DNA of 64,000 bases from NCBI RefSeq assembly GCF_007859075.1, contig NZ_VOAK01000011.1, positions 868,001-932,000 of the forward strand, written 5' to 3'. The notes under the pieces are model-generated. The model saw nothing but the letters and a program-made list of their open reading frames with translations, was not told the origin of the DNA and did not search any database. Both the position numbers and the translations under genes were made by a program. The stretch comes from Gemmobacter aquaticus. Lineage in GTDB: Bacteria; Pseudomonadota; Alphaproteobacteria; Rhodobacterales; Rhodobacteraceae. Below are positions 36,787 to 48,147 of this stretch, in pieces. How positions within the stretch are numbered: the stretch's first letter is position 1; each line of letters opens with the position of its first letter.

Positions 36787-36857
36787 GAAAGGGGGCTGTC
36801 TGCCCCCTCTTGCCTGCGGCAATTCATCCCCGAGGATATTTGGGAAAAGAAGAAAGG
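36787..36857 (+). repeat. Structured intergenic repeat, copy B
   Basis: It reads: G5-C-TGTCT-G-C5 hairpin, small hairpin TTGCC-TGC-GGCAA, TTCATCCCCGAGGATATTT box, then an A/G-rich tail. It differs from copy A (6682-6749, opposite strand) at only a few positions. It follows tig after an independent intrinsic terminator, so here it is not needed for termination. Confidence 0.85.
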
Positions 36858-37128
36858 GCAGGCCCGCAGGCTTTACTGGACATGGGGGCTTGAGTGCCGC
36901 GATCTGGCAGCCCCGGAAGAGGTGCCAGGCAGGTGTCGCGAATATGTGGGGAAAGGGGGCGGAGGACAGCGTCCCTGTGCCGGCCTGGCCGGATTGGGGC
37001 GGTGAGCGCTTTGCTGTGGGTGTGCCGGGAGCGGGTAGGCTGCCACGCACCGTGACGTCGTCATGCCCGGTACGTCAAGCGCGCACGAATGGGCGGCGGC
37101 CTCGCGTTTTGCTGGGAGCCGGAGTGGC
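36858..37128. other. Intergenic stretch without a supported gene
   Basis: Together with the tig terminator, repeat copy B and the efp hairpin, this forms the only gap over 300 bp (36718-37161). Short open frames exist in it, but none has a convincing start, ribosome binding site or protein-like composition. There is a short inverted pair TGACGT...ACGTCA near 37053-37078. Nothing else stands out. Confidence 0.6.
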
Positions 37129-37152
37129 AGGCCCGGATGTGGGTCCGGGCCT
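37129..37152 (-). terminator. Hairpin after efp
   Basis: A perfect 9-bp stem (37129-37137 with 37144-37152) and a 6-nt loop lie 10 bp after the efp stop on the minus strand. No U-tract follows, so it may be a stability hairpin or a weak terminator. Confidence 0.55.
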
Positions 37153-37161
37153 ACGGGATGG

Positions 37162-37731
37162 TTATTCCTTGGCGCGCTCGACGTAGGAATTGTCTTCGGT
37201 GTTGATCACGATGCGGGTGCCCGGTCCGATGTGCGGGGGGACCATCACGCGAAGGCCGCTGTCGGTCATCGCGGGCTTGTAGGACGAAGAGGCGGTCTGA
37301 CCCTTCACAACCGGCTCGGTGTCGGTGATTTCGACGATGATCTTTTGCGGGAATTCGATGGCGATCGCCGTGCCTTCAAACGTCTTGACCCAGCACCGCA
37401 TGCCTTCTTGCAGGTAGACCTTGTTGTCGGCAATCACATCACCGCTGACGACGATCTGCTCGTAGGTCTGCGGCTCCATGAAGTGGAAGCCTTCGCCGTC
37501 CTCATAGAGGTAGTCGTATTCGTATTCGTCAACGTGGGCTTTCTCGACCTGCTCGGTCGTGCGCCAGCGTTCCGACACCTTCACCCCGTCCGAGATGCGG
37601 CGCATGTCCACCTGCGTGACGGGTGTACCCTTGCCGGGGTGGATGTTCTCGGCCGAGAGAATGGCGTAAAGGCGGCCGTCGATATCGACGACATTGCCTT
37701 TGCGAAGGCTGGAGGCGATGACTTTGACCAC
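37162..37731 (-). CDS. efp: Elongation factor P
   Basis: EF-P relieves ribosome stalling at proline runs. The GTG at 37731, with AAGGA 6 nt upstream, gives 189 residues ([18 protein letters not shown]). The frame continues open far upstream, but that part is not EF-P. The modified-loop motif HPGKGTPV carries the Lys (near residue 34) that EpmA would beta-lysylate. The C-terminal OB domain shows [29 protein letters not shown]. The gene is divergent from epmA, 129 bp away, so substrate and modifying enzyme share a regulatory region. Confidence 0.96.
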   Translation of the reverse strand: MVKVIASSLRKGNVVDIDGRLYAILSAENIHPGKGTPVTQVDMRRISDGVKVSERWRTTEQVEKAHVDEYEYDYLYEDGEGFHFMEPQTYEQIVVSGDVIADNKVYLQEGMRCWVKTFEGTAIAIEFPQKIIVEITDTEPVVKGQTASSSYKPAMTDSGLRVMVPPHIGPGTRIVINTEDNSYVERAKE

Positions 37732-37860
37732 GGGTATTCCTTGCGTTATCTGGGGCAGCCGGGTCCGTGCGCATTCGGGATGCGCAATCGGGGCCGGACG
37801 GGCGCGATGGCGCCGCTCATAGCGCCTTCGGCGCCTGATTTCCAGCCAAAAGAGGCAGAA

Positions 37861-38910
37861 ATGACCCGCACCGCACCGTCTGACTGGTGGAAACCCGAAG
37901 TGCACGAGGGCCGTCGGCCGGCGCTGCTGGCACGCAATCGCATTCAGCAGGCCATCCGCGGCTGGCTGGCCACGCGCGATTTTCTGGAGGTTGATCCTGT
38001 GGCCCTGCAGGTCAGCCCCGGCAACGAGGCGCATCTGCACGGCTTTGCCACCATCGCCATCGGGAACGAGGGGGCGGGGCGGCAGATGTATCTGCACACC
38101 TCGCCCGAGTTCGCGATGAAGAAGCTGCTGGCGGCGGGCGAGCGTCGTATTGCCTCTTTCGCCCACGTCTGGCGCAACCGGGAGCGGGGGGCGTTGCACA
38201 GCCCCGAGTTCACCATGCTGGAATGGTACCGTGTGGGCGAGGACTACACTGTGCTGATGCAGGACTGCGCCGACTTCCTGCGTCTTGCGGCGACCGAGGC
38301 GGGCACCACGATGCTGCGCTATCGTGACCGCGCGTGCGACCCCTTTGCCGAGGCAGAGCGGCTGTCGGTGGCCGAAGCCTTTGATCGTTACGCCGGGATC
38401 GATCTTCTGGCATCGATCGACGCCGAAGGTGAGCCCGACGCGGCGAAACTTGGCGCGGCGCTTGATCGGGTGGGCATCCGCCGCGCGGCGGACGACACAT
38501 GGTCGGACATGCTGTCGCGTGTACTGGTCGAGAAGGTCGAGCCGCATCTGGGCCATGGCCGCCCGACGATCCTTGACCGTTATCCTGCCGCCGAGGCTGC
38601 GCTTGCCCGCCGCACGCCAGATGATCCCCGCGTCGCCGAGAGGTTCGAGTTCTATGCCTGCGGTGTAGAGTTGGCCAACGGCTTTGGCGAGTTGACCAAC
38701 CCCGACGAACAACGCCGCCGTTTCGGGCTGGAAATGGATGAGAAAGAGCGCGTCTATGGCGAGCGGTATCCGATCGACGAAGAGTTTCTGTCGGCGCTTT
38801 CCTTGATGCCTGCGGCAAGCGGGATTGCACTGGGGTTTGACCGGCTTGTGATGCTCGCCACCCATGCGCCGGGCATCGACCATGTGATCTGGACGCCGGT
38901 CGCACGCTGA
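37861..38910 (+). CDS. epmA: EF-P lysine aminoacylase EpmA (GenX/PoxA)
   Basis: A 349-residue class II LysRS-like core without an anticodon-binding domain. It attaches (R)-beta-lysine to the conserved Lys of EF-P. The class II motifs are seen as [13 protein letters not shown] and [25 protein letters not shown] (motif 2), with motif 3 [14 protein letters not shown]. The start at 37861 ([12 protein letters not shown]) fits the family. It is divergent from efp. The aminomutase EpmB that makes beta-lysine is not in the window. Confidence 0.95.
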   Translation: MTRTAPSDWWKPEVHEGRRPALLARNRIQQAIRGWLATRDFLEVDPVALQVSPGNEAHLHGFATIAIGNEGAGRQMYLHTSPEFAMKKLLAAGERRIASFAHVWRNRERGALHSPEFTMLEWYRVGEDYTVLMQDCADFLRLAATEAGTTMLRYRDRACDPFAEAERLSVAEAFDRYAGIDLLASIDAEGEPDAAKLGAALDRVGIRRAADDTWSDMLSRVLVEKVEPHLGHGRPTILDRYPAAEAALARRTPDDPRVAERFEFYACGVELANGFGELTNPDEQRRRFGLEMDEKERVYGERYPIDEEFLSALSLMPAASGIALGFDRLVMLATHAPGIDHVIWTPVAR

Positions 38911-39003
38911 TCTTTTTTCGAGGAAGGCTGGAATTGCCGTCGGGGAACGCCTATCTTGGCGCGACCTGCCGGCCCGGCCCGGCGTTGTCCCCCTGAAAGC
39001 ACA

Positions 39004-41612
<2,609 letters not shown>

Positions 41613-41643
41613 GCCTTCCCCCGTTCCTGCGTGGAACATCGCT

Positions 41644-41671
41644 CCCCCGGCTGAAAGGCCGGGGGTTTTTT
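41644..41671 (+). terminator. takP terminator
   Basis: A GC-rich 9-bp stem (41644-41652 with 41657-41665, one wobble) has a GAAA loop and is followed by TTTTTTCTT on the plus strand. Confidence 0.9.
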
Positions 41672-41693
41672 CTTGCCGAAAGAAGCAATGAAA

Positions 41694-41722
41694 AAAGCCC
41701 CCGCGACAGGCGCGGGGGCTTT
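41694..41722 (-). terminator. TRAP permease operon terminator
   Basis: A perfect 12-bp stem (41694-41705 with 41711-41722) with a 5-nt loop runs into TTTTTTC on the minus strand. It is independent of the takP terminator 22 bp away, so each convergent unit has its own. Confidence 0.9.
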
Positions 41723-41738
41723 GCGTATTTGTGCCCGG

Positions 41739-43604
41739 TCAGTTGCTGGGCTGCGGTTGGCCGATGGCCGGCGCGCCAAGCGAGGGCTGACCGATCGCAG
41801 GCTGACCCGGGGCGGGGGCAGGCGCAGGGGCCGCACCCGGCGCAGGCGCACCAAGGTTGGGCTGACCCAGTCCCGGAGCCGCACCAGGAACTGCGCCCGG
41901 AGCAGGTGCGCCGCCCAGTCCACCCGGCTGACCCAGACCTCCCGGTTGGCCGAGGCCACCGCCGAGACCGCCACCCAGACCACCGCCGCCAAGGCTTGGC
42001 ATCTGGGGCAGGGTGATCGTCACATTCGACGTATCAACCGGTGCGCCCTTGTAGTGCATCACCATACCCGGGAAGGCGATCACCAACCCGATCATCGCCA
42101 CCTGGATCACCACGAAGGGCACCGCCCCCCAATAGATCTGCCCGGTTGTCACCGGGGCGGTTTGCTTGCCTGTCACCTTGTCGATGAACGGCAGTCGGGG
42201 TGCCACAGACCGCAGGTAGAACAGCGAGAAGCCGAACGGCGGGTGCATGAACGATGTCTGCATGTTCACGCCAAGGATGATGCCCAGCCAGATCAGGTCG
42301 ATGCCCAGTGCCTCGGCCGGGGCAACCAGCAGCGGCACGATGATGAAGGCCAGCTCGAAGAAGTCGAGGAAGAAGGCCAGCAGGAACACAAGGATCGACA
42401 CCACGATCAGGAAGCCCATCTGCCCGCCCGGAAGCGAGGTCAGCAGATGCTCCACCCACAGGTGCCCGTTCACGCCATAGAAGGTCAGCGAGAACACACG
42501 CGCGCCGAGCAGGATGAACATCACGAAGGCCGAAAGCCGCGTGGTCGCGGTCAGCGCTTGGCTGATCACCCCCATGTTCAGCCGCCCCTTCAGCGCCGCC
42601 AGCAAGAGCGAACCCACTGCACCCATCGCGCCACCCTCGGTCGGCGTCGCAATGCCAAGGAAGATGGTTCCGAGCACGAGGAAGATCAGCGCCAGCGGCG
42701 GGATCAGCACGATGATGACCTGCTGCGCCAGCCGGGACATGACGCCGATCTTGAAGAACTTGTCCAGGACCGCCGCGACATAGATCGCCGCCACACCCAC
42801 GGTTGCACCCAGAATGTCGGCATTGCTGCCATGCGTCTCGTAGAGCCAGAGATGCGCGCCATAGGCGATGCCTGCACAGGCAACCAGCGCGACCAGCAGC
42901 GAGGTGACACCCGAACCCAGCGTACGTGCCTCGAGCGGCAGCGCTGGCATCGAGTCAGGCTTCAGGATCGACATGATCAGGACATAGACCATGTAAAGTC
43001 CTGTCAGCACCAGGCCGGGGATCATCGCGCCAGCATACATGTCGCCCACCGAACGGCCCAGCTGGTCGGCCAGAACGATCAGGACAAGGCTGGGCGGGAT
43101 GATCTGCGCCAAAGTGCCCGAGGCCGCAATCACGCCCGAGGCGATGCGGCGGTCATAGCCGTAGCGCAGCATGATCGGCAGCGAGATCAGGCCCATCGCG
43201 ATCACCGAGGCCGCGACGACGCCGGTCGTCGCAGCAAGCAGCGCGCCCACGATGATGACCGCATAGGCAAGCCCGCCGCGGATCGGCCCGAACAACTGCC
43301 CGATTGTATCGAGCAGGTCCTCGGCCATGCCGGATCGTTCGAGCACGATCCCCATGAAGGTAAAGAAGGGAATGGCCAGCAATGTCTCGTTCGACAACAC
43401 CCCCCATAGCCGGTTGGGCATGGTGTTGAGCAAAGGCCAGCTCAGGTTGATCGCGTCGGAATAGGGCGCAAGCCAGACCCCGATCACGAAGAACATCAGC
43501 CCGTTCGCTGCCAGCGAGAATGCTACCGGATAGCCCAGCAGCAGAAACACCACCAGCGAGACGAACATGATGGGCGCAAGGTTAAGCGCGATGAACTCGA
43601 TCAT
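41739..43604 (-). CDS. takM: TRAP transporter large permease (DctM) with Gly/Pro-rich tail
   Basis: The large, sodium-coupled permease subunit has 621 residues and about twelve to fourteen helices; DctM signatures include TLAQIIPPSLVLIVLAD and GVNMQTSFMHPPFGFSLFYLR. It forms the inner-membrane complex with the small subunit and takes substrate from the receptor. After the last helix, residues about 537-621 are a low-complexity tail of Gly, Pro, Ala, Gln and Leu (units like GLGQPGG and GAPAPG), not usual for DctM. The gene overlaps the small subunit as ATGA. The takM name assumes pairing with the TakP-like receptor. Confidence 0.9.
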   Translation of the reverse strand: MIEFIALNLAPIMFVSLVVFLLLGYPVAFSLAANGLMFFVIGVWLAPYSDAINLSWPLLNTMPNRLWGVLSNETLLAIPFFTFMGIVLERSGMAEDLLDTIGQLFGPIRGGLAYAVIIVGALLAATTGVVAASVIAMGLISLPIMLRYGYDRRIASGVIAASGTLAQIIPPSLVLIVLADQLGRSVGDMYAGAMIPGLVLTGLYMVYVLIMSILKPDSMPALPLEARTLGSGVTSLLVALVACAGIAYGAHLWLYETHGSNADILGATVGVAAIYVAAVLDKFFKIGVMSRLAQQVIIVLIPPLALIFLVLGTIFLGIATPTEGGAMGAVGSLLLAALKGRLNMGVISQALTATTRLSAFVMFILLGARVFSLTFYGVNGHLWVEHLLTSLPGGQMGFLIVVSILVFLLAFFLDFFELAFIIVPLLVAPAEALGIDLIWLGIILGVNMQTSFMHPPFGFSLFYLRSVAPRLPFIDKVTGKQTAPVTTGQIYWGAVPFVVIQVAMIGLVIAFPGMVMHYKGAPVDTSNVTITLPQMPSLGGGGLGGGLGGGLGQPGGLGQPGGLGGAPAPGAVPGAAPGLGQPNLGAPAPGAAPAPAPAPGQPAIGQPSLGAPAIGQPQPSN

Positions 43605-44185
43605 TTCGCCAGTTCCTCCTTCAGCGCCTCGCCCTCGGCCTCGGCCGCGGCGTGGGACGACACGAAGGGATTGGGATCTTCGATGTCACCGCGCATGACT
43701 GCGATCTTCTTGATGATTTCGGAAATGCCTTGCAGCCACAGAAGCGTGAACCCGATCAGCAGCAATGATTTGGCGGGCCAGATGATCAGGCCGCCCGAGT
43801 TGGTCGAAACTTCGCCCGACCGGAACGATTGTGCGACATAGGGCACGAAGTACCACAGCATCAGCGTGACGAAGGGCATAAGGAAGACGACATGCCCAAA
43901 AAGGTCGATCCAGTGCTGCACGCGCCGCGACCAGAGGCCGTAGACGATATCGATGCGCACATGTTCGTTCTGCTTCAGCGTATAGGCCGCCGCCAGCAGG
44001 AAGGCTGCCCCGAACAGGTACCACTGCATCTCGAGCCAGGCGTTGGACGAGGTGTTGAAGACCTTTCGTATAATGGCATTCGCGGCGCTGATCAGCACCG
44101 CGATGAAGATCAGCCAGGCCACCGCCTTGCCGATGATTTCGTTGAAGCGGTCTATCCCTGAGGATAGCGCCAGCAGTGACTTCAT
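43601..44185 (-). CDS. takQ: TRAP transporter small permease (DctQ)
   Basis: The predicted protein has 194 residues, starting at ATG 44185 (MKSLLALSSGIDRFNEIIGK). It has four membrane helices with the DctQ pattern NAWLEMQWYLFGAAFLLAAAYTLKQNEHVRIDIVYG near residue 48. A charged cytoplasmic C-terminus (AAAEAEGEALKEELAK) follows. It is required together with DctM for TRAP uptake. The 3' end overlaps the DctM start by 4 bp. It is divergent from cysK with a 254-bp regulatory gap. The symbol is inferred from the TakP-like receptor nearby. Confidence 0.9.
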   Translation of the reverse strand: MKSLLALSSGIDRFNEIIGKAVAWLIFIAVLISAANAIIRKVFNTSSNAWLEMQWYLFGAAFLLAAAYTLKQNEHVRIDIVYGLWSRRVQHWIDLFGHVVFLMPFVTLMLWYFVPYVAQSFRSGEVSTNSGGLIIWPAKSLLLIGFTLLWLQGISEIIKKIAVMRGDIEDPNPFVSSHAAAEAEGEALKEELAK

Positions 44186-44230
44186 CCTGATTACCCCCCT
44201 GTTGGTATCGGCTTGTCGGGCTGCTCTTAC

Positions 44231-44248
44231 CCGATTTCTGGAAATTGG
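44231..44248. promoter_or_regulatory. Imperfect palindrome between TRAP permease and cysK promoters
   Basis: CCGATTTCTGGAAATTGG has perfect ATTTC/GAAAT arms around a 2-bp spacer, and outer CC/GG pairs. It lies 46 bp upstream of the small permease start, in an AT-richer island of the divergent region. It is a candidate operator for the permease genes. Confidence 0.35.
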
Positions 44249-44439
44249 TAAACTTTTTTGTCCAGTTATCCGGATTTCGTCCCTTGTCCTTGCAGTTTCA
44301 CGGATTTTTCGACGCAAACCAAGTGAAACCTCGGGGAAACCCGCCTTGTTTCTGCTGTCGTGGCGCGGGGCGGTTGCCGGGTTCTTGAGTTCCGCCCCGG
44401 CTGACCCTAAAGCTAGGCAACAAATTGAGGGAAGCGAAA

Positions 44440-45474
44440 ATGTCCGTGTATCGTGATCTGGCAAGTTCCATCGGAAACACACCTCTGATCCGCCTGAACA
44501 AGGCGAGTGAGCTGACGGGGTGCGAGATTCTGGGCAAGGCCGAGTTCATGAATCCGGGCCAGTCCGTCAAGGATCGCGCGGCGCTTTACATCATCCGCGA
44601 CGCGGTGGCCAAGGGACTGCTGCGCCCCGGTGGCACGATTGTCGAGGGAACGGCCGGCAATACCGGGATCGGGCTCGCGCTGGTTGGCGCCTCGATGGGG
44701 TTCCGCACGGTGATCGTGATTCCGGAAACGCAGAGCCAGGAAAAGAAAGACATGCTGCGTCTTGCGGGCGCCGAGCTTGTTCAGGTTCCGGCTGCACCCT
44801 ACAAGAACCCCAACAACTACGTCCGCTATTCGGGCCGTCTGGCCGAGGCGCTGGCGAAGACCGAGCCGAACGGCGCGATCTGGGCCAACCAGTTCGATAA
44901 TGTGGCCAACCGTCAGGCGCATGTCGAAACGACGGGACCCGAGATCTGGGATCAGACCGGGGGCAAGGTTGATGGCTTTATCTGCGCGGTTGGCTCTGGC
45001 GGCACGCTGGCAGGCGTCGCGATGGCCCTGCAGCCCAAGGGCGTGAAGATCGGCCTCGCCGATCCCGAGGGCGCCTCGCTGCACAGCTTCTACACCCAGG
45101 GGACGCTGGATGCGCCGGGCACCTCGATCACCGAAGGGATCGGGCAGGGTCGCATCACTGCGAACCTCGAAGGGTTCCGCCCCGACCACAGCTACCGCAT
45201 TCCCGATGCCGAGGCGCTGCCGATCATCTTTGACCTGCTGCAGGATGAAGGGCTGTGCATGGGGGGATCGACCGGTATCAACATTGCGGGCGCCGTCCGC
45301 ATGGCGCGCGACCTGGGGCCGGGGCACACGATCGTCACGATCCTTTGCGACTACGGCACGCGCTATCAGTCCAAGCTCTTCAATCCGATGTTCCTGCGCG
45401 AGAAAGGTCTGCCGGTGCCCGATTGGCTGGACCGCGGCCCGCGCGACATCCCCGAAGTCTACGTGGACGCCTGA
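44440..45474 (+). CDS. cysK: Cysteine synthase A
   Basis: This PLP enzyme makes cysteine from O-acetylserine and sulfide. From ATG 44440 it has 344 residues. The PLP Lys is in NPGQSVKDRAALYII (near residue 46), the substrate loop is EGTAGNTGIGLAL, and the phosphate-binding loop is AVGSGGTLAGVAM. It runs about 20-30 residues longer than E. coli CysK, mostly in internal loops. It completes the pathway of the cysIH cluster 40 kb away. mscS starts 3 nt after its stop, so the two are likely co-transcribed. Confidence 0.95.
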   Translation: MSVYRDLASSIGNTPLIRLNKASELTGCEILGKAEFMNPGQSVKDRAALYIIRDAVAKGLLRPGGTIVEGTAGNTGIGLALVGASMGFRTVIVIPETQSQEKKDMLRLAGAELVQVPAAPYKNPNNYVRYSGRLAEALAKTEPNGAIWANQFDNVANRQAHVETTGPEIWDQTGGKVDGFICAVGSGGTLAGVAMALQPKGVKIGLADPEGASLHSFYTQGTLDAPGTSITEGIGQGRITANLEGFRPDHSYRIPDAEALPIIFDLLQDEGLCMGGSTGINIAGAVRMARDLGPGHTIVTILCDYGTRYQSKLFNPMFLREKGLPVPDWLDRGPRDIPEVYVDA

Positions 45475-45477
45475 CGC

Positions 45478-48117
45478 ATGATCTGGACGGCGCGGCCCGA
45501 AAAGAGCGGCCTTGCGGTAATTGCCCGGACGATCCTTCTTTGCGCGGGATTGTTTTCGGGTGCGGGTAGTGTCGTTGCACAGACCGCAGGCCCGCCACCC
45601 GCGCCGGCGCAGACCACCCAGACGATCGGGCCACCGCCTGCACCGCTGACGAAAAGCCAGACGGCGGGGCAGTCTTCAGGTGCCAAGTCCATCACCGCTT
45701 CGGGCCCCGCCGCGACCCAGCTTGACTATGCCGCATGGGAGCAACTTGCCCAGCGGGCCGAGCGGACCATCGGCGATCCGGCAACGTCGAACAGCGGGCT
45801 GGAACTGGTCAGGGGCCAGCTCGCCGATTGGCGCGCCAAGTTTCAGAGCGCGCAGTCAACCAACGCGACACGGATCCAGAGCCAGCGCGACCAGATCACC
45901 GCCCTTGGCCCTGCGCCCGCAGAGGGCGAAACCGAGACGCCCGAGATCGCAGAGCGCCGGAAGGTTCTGAACGAACAGCTGCAACGGCTCGAGGCACCCA
46001 AACGTGCCGCAGACGAGGCCTATCGGCGCGCCAACGGCCTGATTACCGAGATTGACCGCGAACTGCGCGAGCGGCAAACGCAGCAACTGCTGAAACTCTG
46101 GCCCACCCCGGTCAACCCGGCAAATTGGGATGATGCCCTCAAGGCCGTGGGGCAGGGCATCAGCACGCTTGCGGCCGAGGTCAAGGGGAACTGGGGGCAA
46201 GAGGTCAGGCGCACCGAACTGCGCGACCGCCTTCCTGCTGTCGGCATGCTGCTGCTGGTCGCGATGGTGCTGATCTTCCGCGGGCGTCGATGGATCGAAC
46301 AGTTTGCCAACTGGCTCAACAGCTCTGCCGGTTCAACGCGATGGAGCCGCGTTCTGTCCTTCTTCGCCTCTCTGGGGCAGGTGATCGTGCCGGCGGGTGG
46401 GGTTCTGCTGATCTCGGTCGCCGCGGTGCTGACCGGACTTTCGGGCTATCTGGGCAAGCAGGTTCTGTCGGCCCTTCCCGGTGCCGGGTTCGCCATATTC
46501 GCCGCCTACTGGCTGGCCGGACGCCTTTTCCCCAAGGACAACTGCGCCAGCGGTCCGCTCGCGTTGTCGTCGAGTGCCTGCGCCGAGGGGCGCTTCTATA
46601 CGACGATGATCGGGGTGATCTACGCCGCGCAAAGCCTGCGAGAGGCGTTGTTGCCGACCGCGCGCCAGTCGGACGAGGCCTTGCCGGTGCTGGCGCTGCC
46701 CCTGATCCTGTTGATGTCGCTTGTGGTCTGGCGGCTTGGCCGGATCCTGAGCCGTCATCTGGGGCGCGGCACTGAAAACGAGGAAGCGATCAGCTTTCGC
46801 GACCGTGTCCTGCGGGTTGTCGGGCAGGTGCTGGTCGCCATCGCCTTCATATCTCCCGCGCTCGGGTTGATCGGATATACGACCGCTGCCAATGCACTGA
46901 TCTTCCCTGCTGCGGCCTCGCTCGGTCTTGCCGGGCTGCTACTGCTGCTGGTGCAGTTGATCGGCGACATCTGGCGCGCATTGACGGGGGGCGACGACGA
47001 GGGTCACGGCCTGATGCCTGTGATTGCGGGCTTCGTGCTGACGCTGGCATCCCTGCCGCTGTTTGCGCTGGTGTGGGGTGTTCGGGTCGAGGACCTGACC
47101 GAGCTTTGGAACCGGTTCACCCAAGGCGTCACACTTGGCGAGACGCGGATCTCGCCCGCGAACTTCATGTATTTTCTGGTGCTGTTCGGCGTCGGCTATG
47201 GCGCCACGCGACTGTTTCAGGGGGCGCTGAAGTCCTCGATCCTGCCCAAGACGCGGCTCGATCAGGGCGGACGGAATGCCGTGGTCTCGGGGGTTGGCTA
47301 CCTCGGCGTCTTTGTCTCCGGCATCATTGCGGTGTCTTCGGCGGGGATTGACCTCTCGGGTCTGGCCATCGTTGCCTCTGCATTGTCGCTTGGTATCGGT
47401 TTCGGTCTGCAGACTATCGTCCAGAACTTTGTCGCTGGTATCATCCTGCTGATCGAGCGTCCCGTCAGTGAAGGCGACTGGATCGAGGTCGGCGGCGTTT
47501 CCGGCACGATCAAATCGATCTCGGTCCGCTCGACCCGCATCCAGACTTTTGACCGCTCGGACGTGATCGTGCCGAATGGCGATCTTATCAGCCAGCAGGT
47601 GACCAACTGGACGCGGTTCAGCCTTGCCGGTCGTGTCATCATCCCGATCGGGGTCGACTACAGCTCGGATACGCGCAAGGTCTCTCGTGTCCTGCAAGAG
47701 ATTGCCGAAGCACAGCCTTTGGCTTTGCTTGAGCCACCGCCGGTGGTGGCTTTCATGGGCTTTGGCGCGGATTCGATGATGTTCGAGATCCGCATGATTA
47801 TTCGGGACGTGAACTTCTCGCTCTCGGTGCGAACCGAAGTGAACCACCAGATCGCCGAGCGGTTCGAGGCGGAAGGCATCAAGATGCCCTTCTCGCAGCG
47901 CGATATCTGGCTGCGCAATCCCGATGCCGTGGCGGCGGCCCTTGCCTCGCTGCACGAGGCGGCGACGAACGCGAGCGGTCTGCCTGCACCGGCAGGAGCC
48001 AGCGTGGCAGCACCTGCGCCGCAAGTGCGCGATGACTATGTCGAGGATGCCCCGGCCGGCCTGCGCGATGTGCCGCACGGCGGCTCCGATCCGTTCGACG
48101 ACGAAACTGAACGATAG
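45478..48117 (+). CDS. Large MscS-type mechanosensitive channel (DUF3772)
   Basis: The predicted protein has 879 residues. A signal peptide (GLAVIARTILLCAGLFSGAGSVVAQ) and a Pro-rich stretch (residues about 37-62) lead into a periplasmic DUF3772 coiled-coil domain (about 80-230). About eleven helices follow, and then the MscS pore/beta domain: LGIGFGLQTIVQNFVAGIILLIERPVSEGDWIEVGGVSGTIKSISVRSTRI. The C-terminus is acidic. Such large MscS homologues (MscK/YbdG-like) release solutes on osmotic downshock. It lies 3 nt after cysK, which is an unexpected partner. Confidence 0.93.
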   Translation: MIWTARPEKSGLAVIARTILLCAGLFSGAGSVVAQTAGPPPAPAQTTQTIGPPPAPLTKSQTAGQSSGAKSITASGPAATQLDYAAWEQLAQRAERTIGDPATSNSGLELVRGQLADWRAKFQSAQSTNATRIQSQRDQITALGPAPAEGETETPEIAERRKVLNEQLQRLEAPKRAADEAYRRANGLITEIDRELRERQTQQLLKLWPTPVNPANWDDALKAVGQGISTLAAEVKGNWGQEVRRTELRDRLPAVGMLLLVAMVLIFRGRRWIEQFANWLNSSAGSTRWSRVLSFFASLGQVIVPAGGVLLISVAAVLTGLSGYLGKQVLSALPGAGFAIFAAYWLAGRLFPKDNCASGPLALSSSACAEGRFYTTMIGVIYAAQSLREALLPTARQSDEALPVLALPLILLMSLVVWRLGRILSRHLGRGTENEEAISFRDRVLRVVGQVLVAIAFISPALGLIGYTTAANALIFPAAASLGLAGLLLLLVQLIGDIWRALTGGDDEGHGLMPVIAGFVLTLASLPLFALVWGVRVEDLTELWNRFTQGVTLGETRISPANFMYFLVLFGVGYGATRLFQGALKSSILPKTRLDQGGRNAVVSGVGYLGVFVSGIIAVSSAGIDLSGLAIVASALSLGIGFGLQTIVQNFVAGIILLIERPVSEGDWIEVGGVSGTIKSISVRSTRIQTFDRSDVIVPNGDLISQQVTNWTRFSLAGRVIIPIGVDYSSDTRKVSRVLQEIAEAQPLALLEPPPVVAFMGFGADSMMFEIRMIIRDVNFSLSVRTEVNHQIAERFEAEGIKMPFSQRDIWLRNPDAVAAALASLHEAATNASGLPAPAGASVAAPAPQVRDDYVEDAPAGLRDVPHGGSDPFDDETER

Positions 48118-48123
48118 GGTGCC

Positions 48124-48147
48124 CTCTGACGCGAAACCGCGTCAGAG
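48124..48147. terminator. Bidirectional hairpin, mscS / XRE regulator
   Basis: A perfect 10-bp stem (48124-48133 with 48138-48147) and an AAAC loop lie 6 bp after the mscS stop and include the convergent XRE stop codon. There is no U-tract on either side, so termination would be weak or Rho-assisted. Confidence 0.55.

Noticed and set aside
37063-37860. Upstream extension of epmA over efp, and the matching long extension of efp
   Set aside because: Both simply read the other gene's opposite strand. Good starts with ribosome binding sites exist at 37861 (epmA) and 37731 (efp).
41673-43409. 578-codon open frame antisense to the TRAP large permease
   Set aside because: Its product is mostly Arg, His, Gln and Asp with no fold. 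It is a shadow of a hydrophobic gene with GC-rich third positions.
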